Source: Bacteriovorax stolpii (GTDB lineage: Bacteria; Bdellovibrionota; UBA1018). Taken from it: a DNA stretch of 57,608 nucleotides. Below the pieces are notes generated by a model. It ran no database searches. It was not told the DNA's origin and worked only from the letters and a program-made list of their open reading frames with translations. Numbering within the stretch: position 1 is the stretch's first letter; each line of letters opens with the position of its first letter. The DNA lies in NCBI GenBank assembly GCA_945860415.1, contig CAMAQA010000007.1:1-57608 (forward strand). The letters are read 5' to 3'. Made by a program: the position numbers and the translations under genes. Shown one piece after another: positions 8,417 to 16,796 of this stretch.

Positions 8417-10064
8417 TTCGGAAGCCTCCCTCGGACGCCATGCCGCGGAATGTGATCTTGAACTTTTTCGGCTCCTTGCCGACGGCGCCGATTTCCTCGA
8501 CCGAGGGTTTCGCACCCTGGATCAGCTTGGGGGCAATCTGCGCAGCAAGCGTTTCTGCCGCTCCTGCATCCGTGCTCGTAAACACGAGCTCGACCGGCGC
8601 TTCGATCGGACGATCGCCTTTGTCACCCTTGTCGGCTGCGGAAACAGCCTGTGGTGCCGCTCCCACCTGGAAGTCCATCATGTCAACCACGGTGTCCTTG
8701 GAGATCGACTTGGAGAGGTTCCTGAGGAAAACGAGTGGTGACTGAGTGTTGATTCCGAGCACCCGTGCGGATTCGCGAGTCTTCTCCATTTCCTTCTGGA
8801 TGGCTGTTTTCAGCGAGGCGGGGTTCGCCAGGTACGTGCGCATGGCGCTGTTGCTGACGCTTCCGAAAAAGCTGCTCATGGCACGCTTGAGCTGCGCATC
8901 CTTGTCCTCCAGCCGCTTCTGAAGCATCGAAGACTGCACAGCCATGCTGATGAAGAAGCTTGCAGTGACCAGTCCTGCAGCAGCGAGCGGCTTCTTGAGG
9001 TTCTGGAGATTGATCTCACGTCCCCGAGAGGTCTTCGAGAATTCACCTCGACGCAGATTGATCGCCAGATTGCGGTCTGACCCGACCAGGCTCATGGCGA
9101 GCGCGGCGGCAAGGCCCATCTTTGCGTCGCTCGTCTCGGCGAAGGTCACCCCGGAAGGTGAGAGAGAGCTCAAGGGACGGATGCGCTCGACTTGAAGTCC
9201 GATTCGGCTTTCCAGCGCGGCCGGCAATCCCTCGATCAGCGAACCTCCACCCGTGAGGTAGATGGCGTTGAGGTTCTGCTGGGCCATGCCCTTGCAGACC
9301 AGGTCCATGTGTTTGATCTCACGCTGGATGTCTTCGAGTCCATCGGACACGATCTGCACGAGGCTCTGGGGATGCGTCTCCTGGAGGACTGCCGGATTGC
9401 GCTTCACTCGCTCGGCTTGTTCGGCGGATAGACCAAGCCGATCCACCAGCATCCGGGTCAGGGTGTCTCCCCCCCAGCGGATCTCGCGGCAGACCATCGG
9501 AAAGCCGCGCCAGTGGAGGTACAGGAGCGTGCTCTTCGCGCCGACGTAGACGAGGAGCAGGGGCTTTTCCTGGATTGCCGGCGAGATGGTGCGGTTGACG
9601 AGGGTACGGAACGCCCAACCTTCGGTGGTGATGATGTCCGGGTCGACATCAATCTCGGCCCATTTCTGGATCTGAGAAGCGAGGTGCTTCTTGAGTGTCG
9701 TGGCGACGTGCACGTCTGATTGCTGTCCGCTTTGCAGCAGGATCGAAGAGTCGAGCGCCATATCGTCGATCGAGAAGGGCAGCTCGTCCTCGAGTTGAAA
9801 CAGCACGCCTGCCTGGATCGCCTTGCGGTCACGCGTGGGAAGGTGGAGATTTCGTGTCGTGATCTGGCTCGATGGCATCGCGACAACGATGCGATGCGGT
9901 TTCTGCGAGAGCGAGGACACGAGCTGCGCGGCGGCGGCCGCCGGCTCCATCCCGGGCGTCACTTCGAGTTCACGGTAATCGTGGATCTCGTAACGTCCGA
10001 AGGCGCTATCGATTTCCACTGCCTTGATGCTGCTGGTTCCCCAGTCAATTCCGACGATTCTCAT
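8409..10064 (-). CDS. gspL: Type II secretion system protein GspL (actin-like, PilM-type cytoplasmic domain)
   Basis: The product is 551 residues, longer than E. coli-type GspL (about 400). The first 340 or so form an actin-like ATPase fold with MRIVGIDWGTSSIKAVEID as phosphate-1 region and NAIYLTGGGSLIEGLPAAL as the adenosine motif, closely resembling PilM/GspL. A membrane segment lies at about 354-374, followed by a periplasmic part. GspL anchors the GspE ATPase to the inner-membrane platform with GspM. A lysine/glutamate-rich stretch (PQAVSAADKGDKGDRP) interrupts the periplasmic domain. It sits between gspK and gspM. Confidence 0.92.
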   Translation of the reverse strand: MRIVGIDWGTSSIKAVEIDSAFGRYEIHDYRELEVTPGMEPAAAAAQLVSSLSQKPHRIVVAMPSSQITTRNLHLPTRDRKAIQAGVLFQLEDELPFSIDDMALDSSILLQSGQQSDVHVATTLKKHLASQIQKWAEIDVDPDIITTEGWAFRTLVNRTISPAIQEKPLLLVYVGAKSTLLYLHWRGFPMVCREIRWGGDTLTRMLVDRLGLSAEQAERVKRNPAVLQETHPQSLVQIVSDGLEDIQREIKHMDLVCKGMAQQNLNAIYLTGGGSLIEGLPAALESRIGLQVERIRPLSSLSPSGVTFAETSDAKMGLAAALAMSLVGSDRNLAINLRRGEFSKTSRGREINLQNLKKPLAAAGLVTASFFISMAVQSSMLQKRLEDKDAQLKRAMSSFFGSVSNSAMRTYLANPASLKTAIQKEMEKTRESARVLGINTQSPLVFLRNLSKSISKDTVVDMMDFQVGAAPQAVSAADKGDKGDRPIEAPVELVFTSTDAGAAETLAAQIAPKLIQGAKPSVEEIGAVGKEPKKFKITFRGMASEGGFRNE

Positions 10065-10070
10065 GTGTTC

Positions 10071-11390
10071 CTATAAAATTCTCATGGATGTGATCCGCAG
10101 GCCAGAGTCGGTTGGTGGTGCGGCAACCTGTTCCTGCGGGGGTATTCCTGAACCCTGCGGTGTCGATGCAGGTGTCTTCGGCGGGACCACCATCACATCC
10201 GCCTGGAGCAGGCGCGTCGCCTGGTTGACGGTGGCCTGCACGGTCACCCGGAAATGGGTCTCTTCCGTGACGATCCGGATGTTTCGCCTCTTGAACTCCT
10301 CCTTCAGCGCCTCGATCTCGCGGTCAGATCCGCGGAATGCGGCCACGTTCGATTTGATGTAGGTGTAGAAGGCGTCTTCGTTCTTGAAGCTGTTGTCCTG
10401 CTCGGTCGAGTCGCGGAACTTGAAGAACTCCTTCACCTCTTCATCCGTCATCTGCGGAAAGTACGCCTTGAGCGTCGTATCCTTGACGGTATTGACGTTC
10501 AGTCCCGGGACGGCGCTGACCGTGAAGTGGGGGGCCAGCACCTCATAGAGTCCGTCATCCATCGGGTCGATCATCCGGAGCTCGGAGAGCGAATAGAAGG
10601 GTCCGCCTTTCGGCTGGAACGAGGAGTTCGGAGCCGAGCGGCGTTCATGTGTCGCATCCGCCCAGGAGATCAGGTTGTCGACGAACTCATCGACCTTCAA
10701 GTCGCGGTACTCGGCCGAAAAGTCCTCATCAGCCTCCATGCGGTTGTTCAGGATCTGGGTGATGTAACCAGCCAGAGATTTTTGTGCCTCCACCGGGTTG
10801 AAGCTCGGTAGTGGAGTGGGCGAGGCCGTGCCCGGGCCTGCGGTTCCCGGACCGGTGACGGTGCCGGGTGGAGTGGCCGTGCCAGTCGGTGTCGGAGAGG
10901 CAGCGACGGCAAAGGGCGCCAGGATGCTGTTCAAATTGTACTTGCTCGATTCCGACTCGATGAGCGCGGAAAAGCGCCCATCGATGGCGGCATTCTTCGT
11001 GAATTCCTGGATCTGGTCCTTTTCAGACGGCGCAAGTCCAGGAACATCGAGCGGGATCGGGTAAAAGAAGGGAAAGCTCCAGATCTTCTCGAGGAGGCCC
11101 TTGGGAATCATCGAGCTTCCCGCCTCACCACCGGCGCTCTTGGCGAGGGCCTTGAGGTTCTGGTAGGCGCGGATCCTGATGAGCGAGAGCTTGAGGCCGC
11201 TCTTGGCAAGGTAATGTGCCTTGACCTGGTCGAGGCTGTCGAACGCCATCCGAGAATTGACCTGGGCGATATAGGTAAACTCGGTGACGATCAGCGCAAG
11301 GATCGTCATCGAGGCGACCACCATGAAGAGGGCGATTCCGGATTCGCGGCCTTCCTTCGAGCGTTTTTCAGAGCGTCGCAGGAATGCCAT
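10071..11390 (-). CDS. gspK: Type II secretion system minor pseudopilin GspK
   Basis: The product is 439 residues. The prepilin-like N-terminus has a basic leader, a cleavage site at ESG/IALFMVVASMTI and a hydrophobic helix. As usual for GspK there is no glutamate at mature position 5. GspK is the large tip pseudopilin that forms a cap with GspI and GspJ. After the helix come the core (FKFRDSTEQD) and the inserted alpha domain. A Pro/Thr/Gly-rich stretch at about 160-197 (ASPTPTGTATPPGTVTG and on) lies in the middle and is probably a flexible loop. The start overlaps the 3' end of gspJ by 23 bases. Confidence 0.9.
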   Translation of the reverse strand: MAFLRRSEKRSKEGRESGIALFMVVASMTILALIVTEFTYIAQVNSRMAFDSLDQVKAHYLAKSGLKLSLIRIRAYQNLKALAKSAGGEAGSSMIPKGLLEKIWSFPFFYPIPLDVPGLAPSEKDQIQEFTKNAAIDGRFSALIESESSKYNLNSILAPFAVAASPTPTGTATPPGTVTGPGTAGPGTASPTPLPSFNPVEAQKSLAGYITQILNNRMEADEDFSAEYRDLKVDEFVDNLISWADATHERRSAPNSSFQPKGGPFYSLSELRMIDPMDDGLYEVLAPHFTVSAVPGLNVNTVKDTTLKAYFPQMTDEEVKEFFKFRDSTEQDNSFKNEDAFYTYIKSNVAAFRGSDREIEALKEEFKRRNIRIVTEETHFRVTVQATVNQATRLLQADVMVVPPKTPASTPQGSGIPPQEQVAAPPTDSGLRITSMRIL

Positions 11391-12201
11391 TCAGTGGCAC
11401 CTCCGGTCGAATGTGGTAGCGGCCCTCGAAGTTCAATCCTTTCGGGGCACTGACTTCGATCTGAAGCTCGACGATATCCGGAAAGGACTCCTTCGTGTCC
11501 GCGGACTCGCTGTCCCACGAATCCGACCACTGATCCTTGTCCTTTCGATAATACCGGAATTTCAACTTGCGGATTCCATGGAGCAGTCGATAGATTTTGA
11601 CGGCCTTGTCCTTGGTTTCATCGTAGATGAACGCCTCGGGGCTCGCGCTCCGGACCAGGGTGCTGGATCCCGGCTCGTACTCGGAGTCCTTTTCCTGCTC
11701 GAGGAAGTAGCTGATCTTGAGGAAATCCGATTCCCGGCTGTCGCGGTACATCCTCATGTTGGCAGCATTGACCCAGAAGAGCTTGCTGTCGGTGCCGCTC
11801 ATTCGAGTGGGGCGGATTCCGTACCTGTCGATTTCAGAGCTGAAGAAATCGCTCTGCATGATGTCGCGATTCAGCCCAAAACCGGGTGGGGGAATCTGCT
11901 GTTGCTGCTGGGCCTGAAGCTCCTCCTGGCCCGGAATCGCGCGAGGCCGCTGCTCTGGCCGAAGGACCACGGGAGAGTAGGCATTCTCGAGGTCGCGCTG
12001 CAGGATGCTGACCGCAAGTCGGATGCTGTTGTAGAACTCGCCCTCGGTCGAGAGCACGTCACGCAGCTTGAACGTTTCGGTGGTGGCCTGGTAGGTTGCG
12101 AAGCTGATCACCACGAGCAGGAACATCGAGATGAGTACCTCGAGAAGCGTGAAGCCCCTGGTTTGATTCTGGTGGCGATTACTCACTGAGCGCCATTTCA
12201 T
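11368..12201 (-). CDS. gspJ: Type II secretion system minor pseudopilin GspJ
   Basis: The product is 277 residues. The prepilin cleavage motif TRG/FTLLEVLISMFLLVVI starts at about residue 15, with the conserved Glu at mature position 5. The C-terminal half is a large beta-rich domain, as usual in GspJ (for example AVKIYRLLHGIRKLKFRYY). A Gln-rich loop (EELQAQQQQQIPPPG) lies near residues 93-107. GspJ forms part of the pseudopilus tip with GspI and GspK. Identity as GspJ rather than another pseudopilin comes from length and gene order. The start overlaps gspI. Confidence 0.9.
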   Translation of the reverse strand: MKWRSVSNRHQNQTRGFTLLEVLISMFLLVVISFATYQATTETFKLRDVLSTEGEFYNSIRLAVSILQRDLENAYSPVVLRPEQRPRAIPGQEELQAQQQQQIPPPGFGLNRDIMQSDFFSSEIDRYGIRPTRMSGTDSKLFWVNAANMRMYRDSRESDFLKISYFLEQEKDSEYEPGSSTLVRSASPEAFIYDETKDKAVKIYRLLHGIRKLKFRYYRKDKDQWSDSWDSESADTKESFPDIVELQIEVSAPKGLNFEGRYHIRPEVPLNGIPATL

Positions 12202-12697
12202 GGTTCAGGTCCACCCAGAAAGTTGAAGTTGAAACGCTCTGCTCCTTGCCTGACTTCTGCCACTTGACCGTGACTTCAACCTGTCGGACGGCCTTGGAGA
12301 GGAACTTGGTGACGAGCTTGCCGATCATGTCGGAGGACTGGTCTTCGCCTCCGCCGTTGTTTTCGCCTCCCGAGGAGTTGGGGACCAGGTTCGGGAATTC
12401 GAGCTCCTTGATCGTCCTCGTCCAGCCGTAGTCCTGGAAGGGGGCCTCGAAGGTGCCGGAGTCCTCCTTCTTGATCTCCTCGAAGCTCTTGCCCTCGACT
12501 TCGAGCTCAGCCTTGACCATGGCGTTCTTGAGCAGCATCGCGACGGTATTGGTCTGCTTGGCGCGGTTCGTGACCTGGATGGCCGAAGACTGGATCGAGA
12601 AGATCGAGCCGAAGGCGATGACCATGATGAACATGGCAATGAGCACTTCGAGCAGGGTGAATCCGGAGCGGCTTCCGTGCAGCGGGTTATTTCGCAT
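12179..12697 (-). CDS. gspI: Type II secretion system minor pseudopilin GspI
   Basis: The product is 172 residues. The class III leader ends SRSG/FTLLEVLIAMFIMVIAFGS with Glu at mature position 5. The remainder is a small alpha/beta domain with a Gly/Asn/Glu-rich loop (NSSGGENNGGGEDQSS, about 108-123) and ends in VKWQKSGKEQSVS, the GspI-like C-terminal strand. GspI nucleates the tip complex with J and K. It overlaps gspH (11 bases) and gspJ (23 bases), which supports translational coupling. Confidence 0.9.
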   Translation of the reverse strand: MRNNPLHGSRSGFTLLEVLIAMFIMVIAFGSIFSIQSSAIQVTNRAKQTNTVAMLLKNAMVKAELEVEGKSFEEIKKEDSGTFEAPFQDYGWTRTIKELEFPNLVPNSSGGENNGGGEDQSSDMIGKLVTKFLSKAVRQVEVTVKWQKSGKEQSVSTSTFWVDLNHEMALSE

Positions 12698-13319
12698 CGC
12701 CGAATGCCTCGCGCTCGGAAAGTCGTCCGTTCAACATCCGGGTCTTTCCGGTGATGGTTTCGATGACGAGAGTCAGCTGGTGCTTCTGGGTGTCCTTGAG
12801 ATGAATCAGCGTTCGTTCGGTGATTCCACTCGGAAAGATATGCGTGTAGGCGGTGCCTTCGGAGAGGGGTTCCTTGTCGCGCTCGCTCAGGATGTCTTCG
12901 AACTCGACCCCACGCGGCAGCGACTTCTTGTTGCGGGTCACCGACTTGTCGATGCTGAACGGCGAAGAAGGGGGTTCTGCGCCGTCGATCGAGGTCTTGA
13001 ACTTCCTGCGGCGCTCTTCCTTCTCGCGGGTCGCTTCGGTGTCGAGGAGCGTGGTAGTCGGCCCGGACTCCACCCAATACTGGTGTTCCTTGATGTCGTA
13101 CGCCACCCGGTGGACCTTTCCGGTGATCATGGCGGAGTTGTAGGCTTCCTTCATGGTCGTCGCGATCTCGCGCGAGGCGGTGCCCAGGGATACCTGGAAC
13201 ATGCTCGACACGGTCGGGAGCGAGACGAGCGTGACGAGGCCGATCAGCGCGATCACCACGAGCAGTTCGACGAGCGTGAAGCCGCGTGGGCCTCCGGGCA
13301 GCGTCGCGAGTTGCTTCAT
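12687..13319 (-). CDS. gspH: Type II secretion system minor pseudopilin GspH
   Basis: From ATG 13319 the product is 210 residues; a TTG at 13334 is open in frame, but GAGG lies at a better distance from the ATG. The leader PGGPRG/FTLVELLVVIALIGLVTLV is classic prepilin. The C-terminal domain ends in strands (THIFPSGITERTLIHL, LTLVIETITGKTRML) that fit the GspH/FimT fold. A charged loop (TREKEERRRKFK) is inserted. GspH is the minor pseudopilin that joins the tip to the GspG shaft. It lies 27 bases after gspG. Confidence 0.9.
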   Translation of the reverse strand: MKQLATLPGGPRGFTLVELLVVIALIGLVTLVSLPTVSSMFQVSLGTASREIATTMKEAYNSAMITGKVHRVAYDIKEHQYWVESGPTTTLLDTEATREKEERRRKFKTSIDGAEPPSSPFSIDKSVTRNKKSLPRGVEFEDILSERDKEPLSEGTAYTHIFPSGITERTLIHLKDTQKHQLTLVIETITGKTRMLNGRLSEREAFGDAK

Positions 13320-13346
13320 GGTGATCGCCCTCAATCTGACAGTGGT

Positions 13347-13784
13347 TTACAGTTCGTCGCTGTCCAGGTCCTTGTCGTTGCCGTCGCCGCCGGCCTTGTT
13401 GTCGGCGCCGAGCGAGATGAGCTTGTACTTGCCGCCGTCCGACTCATAGACGAAGTCGTTGCCCCAGCCGTCCTTCGGCACCTTGCCACCCTTGATGAAA
13501 CCCGAAGGATCGTAGTTCTTGCACTCTCGGCCGGCAGGAGGCTTCACAAGCGCGTCAAGTCCCTGGTCCGTGGTGGGGTAGAAGCCGCAGACTCGGTTGA
13601 AGTCATCGAGGATGACCCCGAGCTGCTTCATCTGGATCTTTGTCGAGTCGACCTTGGCGCTGTTGAACTTGCCGATGATGTTCCCGCTGACCAGGGTCAT
13701 GATGATGCCGATCAGGGCGATCACGATGAGCATTTCAGTGAGCGTGAAACCTGCCTGGCTGGTGTTCTTTTTCTGGTTTTCCAT
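13347..13784 (-). CDS. gspG: Type II secretion system major pseudopilin GspG
   Basis: The product is 145 residues, the typical GspG size. The leader SQAG/FTLTEMLIVIALIGIIMTL has Glu at mature position 5. The globular domain shows the GspG signature: LDDFNRVCGFYPTTDQGLDALV, then KDGWGNDFVYESDGGKYKLISLGADNKAGG with Asp residues that form the calcium site in this family. GspG polymerises into the periplasmic pseudopilus that pushes substrates through the secretin. It has GAAGGAAAG just upstream of the ATG. Confidence 0.97.
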   Translation of the reverse strand: MENQKKNTSQAGFTLTEMLIVIALIGIIMTLVSGNIIGKFNSAKVDSTKIQMKQLGVILDDFNRVCGFYPTTDQGLDALVKPPAGRECKNYDPSGFIKGGKVPKDGWGNDFVYESDGGKYKLISLGADNKAGGDGNDKDLDSDEL

Positions 13785-13813
13785 TTCTTTCCTTCCTCTC
13801 GGTTGACGATGAA

Positions 13814-15031
13814 CTACTTCAAGTTGCTGATGTCGAGCAGCGGCACGAAGACCGCCATGACGATGAAGCCAACGACCAGGCCCATCCCGATGATCATTGC
13901 CGGTTCGATCAGGGCGGTCATTCCTTCGATCTTTGCAGTGACCTGCTCTTCGTAGGTATCCGCGATGTTCTTCAACATGCCCGGAAGTTCGCCGGTCTTT
14001 TCTCCGATCGAGATCATGTGGATGACCACGGGCGGAAATTCTCCGCTCCGTCGAAGCGGGTCGGCAATCGACTGCCCCTCGGTGATGTTCTCGCGTGCTT
14101 TTGAGATCGCGTTGGAGATCGGTACATTATCCACGAGGTTGCGGGCAATGCTCATTGCGGTCAGGATCGGCACTCCGCTTCCGAGCAGCGTGCCCATCGT
14201 GCTGGCAAAACGCGTCATGGCCACCATTCGAACCAGCGACCCGAAGACCGGGGATCGGAGCTTGAACGCATCCCACTTGGGTCGCCCTGCAGCCGAAGAG
14301 ATGTACCTCGAGAAGGCGATGATTCCGATGACGAGGCCGGCAACCAGCAAGTACCACCACTCGGTGACGAAGCCGCTGGCCCACATCAGTGCCTTGGTGC
14401 TCGGTGGAATCGGCTTGTTCATCGATTCGAACACCTTGGTCAGCTTTGGAATCACGAACGTGAAAATGCCGATCATCAGCAGCGAGGCCACCCCCATCAT
14501 CAGGACGGGGTAGGTCATGCCGCTGACCACCTTGTTGCGAAGCCGCATCTGGGCTTCCTTCAGGTCGGCCAGCCTCAGCAGGACCAGGCTCAGCGTGCCC
14601 GAGCTTTCTCCGGCCTCGACCATGTTCACGAAGATATTGTCGAAGACCTTGGGATGCGCGGACAGGGCCTTTGCGAGGCTGGTGCCCTCGTTCACGTCCT
14701 GCCGCACCTTCTCGAGCACCACCTTGAGAACTTCGACTTCAGTCTGCTCCACGAGCGCGTTGAGTGCTTCCACGAGCGGGATATTCGCCTTGATGAGGCT
14801 CGCGAGCTGGCGGGTCATCAGCGCGATTTCCTTCACGCTGACCCGTCCACCAAGGAATGGAACAGATCCGGAAGAAGAGGGCTTCGAAGCGCTCTTCTCG
14901 GTGATCTCCGTCACCATCAGCCCCTGTTTCTTGAGCTTCTGGCGGGCAACCTTCGAGTTTTCAGCCTCGATGATGCCTTTCTGAGCCTTGCCGTTGGTGG
15001 AGAATGCCTTGAAGTCGAAGATCGGTGCCAT
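13814..15031 (-). CDS. gspF: Type II secretion system inner-membrane platform protein GspF
   Basis: The product is 405 residues, the usual GspF/PilC length. The N-terminal part is MAPIFDFKAFSTNGKAQKGIIEAENSK-like, as in GspF. Two repeated cytoplasmic helical domains (LTRQLASLIKANIPLVEAL type and MTRFASTMGTLLGSGVPILTA) are separated by membrane segments near 170-195 and 220-240, with a last one at about 375-400. Both domains have the GE(S/K)(S/T)GxL motif (EAGESSGTLSLVL and SIGEKTGELPGML). GspF couples the GspE motor to pseudopilus assembly. It lies 13 bases after gspE. Confidence 0.96.
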   Translation of the reverse strand: MAPIFDFKAFSTNGKAQKGIIEAENSKVARQKLKKQGLMVTEITEKSASKPSSSGSVPFLGGRVSVKEIALMTRQLASLIKANIPLVEALNALVEQTEVEVLKVVLEKVRQDVNEGTSLAKALSAHPKVFDNIFVNMVEAGESSGTLSLVLLRLADLKEAQMRLRNKVVSGMTYPVLMMGVASLLMIGIFTFVIPKLTKVFESMNKPIPPSTKALMWASGFVTEWWYLLVAGLVIGIIAFSRYISSAAGRPKWDAFKLRSPVFGSLVRMVAMTRFASTMGTLLGSGVPILTAMSIARNLVDNVPISNAISKARENITEGQSIADPLRRSGEFPPVVIHMISIGEKTGELPGMLKNIADTYEEQVTAKIEGMTALIEPAMIIGMGLVVGFIVMAVFVPLLDISNLK

Positions 15032-15044
15032 GGTCGATCAGTCC

Positions 15045-16796
15045 TCAGGCTTCCGCATGCGTGGCACGCATGAGCTCGTCCACCGTGGTGTGTCCCTGGA
15101 GCACCTTCTGCACTCCATCCTCGCGCAGCGTGATCATGCCGGCCTCGATGGCCTGCTTCTTGACCGTGCCGGAGTCGCTGTTGCGGATGATCAGGCTCCG
15201 GATGGCGTCGTCCACGATCATCAGTTCATGGATGACGGTACGCCCCGAGTACCCGGTGTGCGAGCATGACGGACATCCTACTGCCTTGAAGATGGTGGCG
15301 CCTTGCGGAATCGATTGCAGACCGATCTCCTGCATCTCGAACTCGGTCGGTTGATGGGGTTCACGGCACTTCGTGCAAACCCGTCGAATGAGGCGTTGTG
15401 CAACGATTCCGAGCACCGAGCTCGCGACCAGGAACGGCTCGACTCCCATGTCGATGAGACGGGTGGCGGCACCCGCGGCGTCGTTCGTGTGCAGTGTCGA
15501 AAGCACCAGATGGCCCGTGAGCGAGGCGTTGATGGCAATTTCGGCTGTTTCCTTGTCGCGGATTTCGCCCACCATGATGATGTCCGGGTTCTGTCGAAGG
15601 AAGGCCCGGAGGGCGCGCGCGAAGGTCAGCTCGATCTTGGTGTTGACCTGGACCTGGTTGATTCCTGGAATCTGGTACTCGATCGGGTCCTCGACGGTCA
15701 TGATGTTGCGCTCGGGGCTGTTGAGCTTCACCAGGCAGGCGGAGAGGGTGGTGGATTTGCCGCTACCGGTCGGGCCGGTGACGAGGATGATTCCGTATTT
15801 TCTGAAGATCAGCTTCTCGATGAGAGCGCAGCTTCGCGGAGAGAAGCCCAGCTGCTCGAGGGCGAGCACGGTGCTGGCCTGTTCGAGGATACGCATGACC
15901 ACGCGTTCTCCGAAGTTTGTCGGCACGGTGGAAAGACGCAGGTCAACGTCCTTGCCGGCCATCTTGATCTTGATTCTTCCGTCCTGGGGCAGTCGCTTTT
16001 CAGCGATGTCGAGCTGGCCCATGACCTTGATGCGCGAGGAGATGGCGGCGTGCGCGCGCTTCGGCTGGCGAATCTTGTCCTTCAGGACGCCGTCGACGCG
16101 AAAGCGGACGACGAAGTCCTTCTCATAGGGCTCGATGTGGATGTCCGAGGCCTTTTCCTTGACGGCCTGGAAGAGGATCGAATTCACGAACTTGATCACC
16201 TGCGAGTCGTGCTCGGTGGCCTCGAGGATGTCCATCGGACCTTCGAGGTCGTAGGTCTCCTCGTAGTCATCCTCGAGTTTTTCCACGATGTTCGAAGAGG
16301 CTCGCTCGTAGACGCGGTTGATGGCCTCCTGGATCCTCATCGAGGTGCTGACTGCAACGGAAACAGGGTGGCCCGTGAGGACCTGCAGGTCCTCCTGGAT
16401 CGATTCATTGAAGGGATCTGAAACCGCAACCTGCAGGGTTCCATCCTCCAGCGCCAGGGGAATCACTTCCTTGGTCTTGGCGTAGTTGATCGGAATTTCT
16501 TGGATCAGCTTGACGTCGATGTCGTTCGGCTTGAGGTCCTCGACGAAACGGACTCCGAGCTGGACACAAAGCGCACGCATGAGCTCATGCGGGACGATCA
16601 GGTTCTTTCGCACCAGGATCTCGCCCAGCAGGCCGCCTTCCTCCTGCTGGATGCGCAGCGCCTCGTTCAGCTGCTCCTGTGAAAGTGAGGTGTGCTTGAG
16701 GAGGATCTGGCCGATCTTCTCAGGCTCGCGGGTCGGAGCGGGCGGTGGAGTCGAAGCCGCCGCCCGGGTGATGATCAGTCGAGTCTGCTCGCTCAT
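15045..16796 (-). CDS. gspE: Type II secretion system ATPase GspE
   Basis: The product is 583 residues. An N1E-type domain (about 20-170, with GQILLKHTSLSQEQLNEALR) precedes the RecA-like motor. Walker A is GPTGSGKSTT (about 341-350), the Asp box is TVEDPIEYQIPG, Walker B is NPDIIMVGEIRDKETA and the His box STLHTNDAAGA. A four-cysteine zinc module (CTKCREPH and CPSCSHTGYSGR) follows. The protein powers pseudopilus assembly from the cytoplasm. The stop of gspD overlaps the gspE start by 4 bases. Confidence 0.97.
   Translation of the reverse strand: MSEQTRLIITRAAASTPPPAPTREPEKIGQILLKHTSLSQEQLNEALRIQQEEGGLLGEILVRKNLIVPHELMRALCVQLGVRFVEDLKPNDIDVKLIQEIPINYAKTKEVIPLALEDGTLQVAVSDPFNESIQEDLQVLTGHPVSVAVSTSMRIQEAINRVYERASSNIVEKLEDDYEETYDLEGPMDILEATEHDSQVIKFVNSILFQAVKEKASDIHIEPYEKDFVVRFRVDGVLKDKIRQPKRAHAAISSRIKVMGQLDIAEKRLPQDGRIKIKMAGKDVDLRLSTVPTNFGERVVMRILEQASTVLALEQLGFSPRSCALIEKLIFRKYGIILVTGPTGSGKSTTLSACLVKLNSPERNIMTVEDPIEYQIPGINQVQVNTKIELTFARALRAFLRQNPDIIMVGEIRDKETAEIAINASLTGHLVLSTLHTNDAAGAATRLIDMGVEPFLVASSVLGIVAQRLIRRVCTKCREPHQPTEFEMQEIGLQSIPQGATIFKAVGCPSCSHTGYSGRTVIHELMIVDDAIRSLIIRNSDSGTVKKQAIEAGMITLREDGVQKVLQGHTTVDELMRATHAEA

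Noticed and set aside
15303-16421. 372-codon plus-strand frame across gspE
   Set aside because: Antisense to GspE, whose motifs are complete; translation is His/Asp/Gly-rich and unlike any family.
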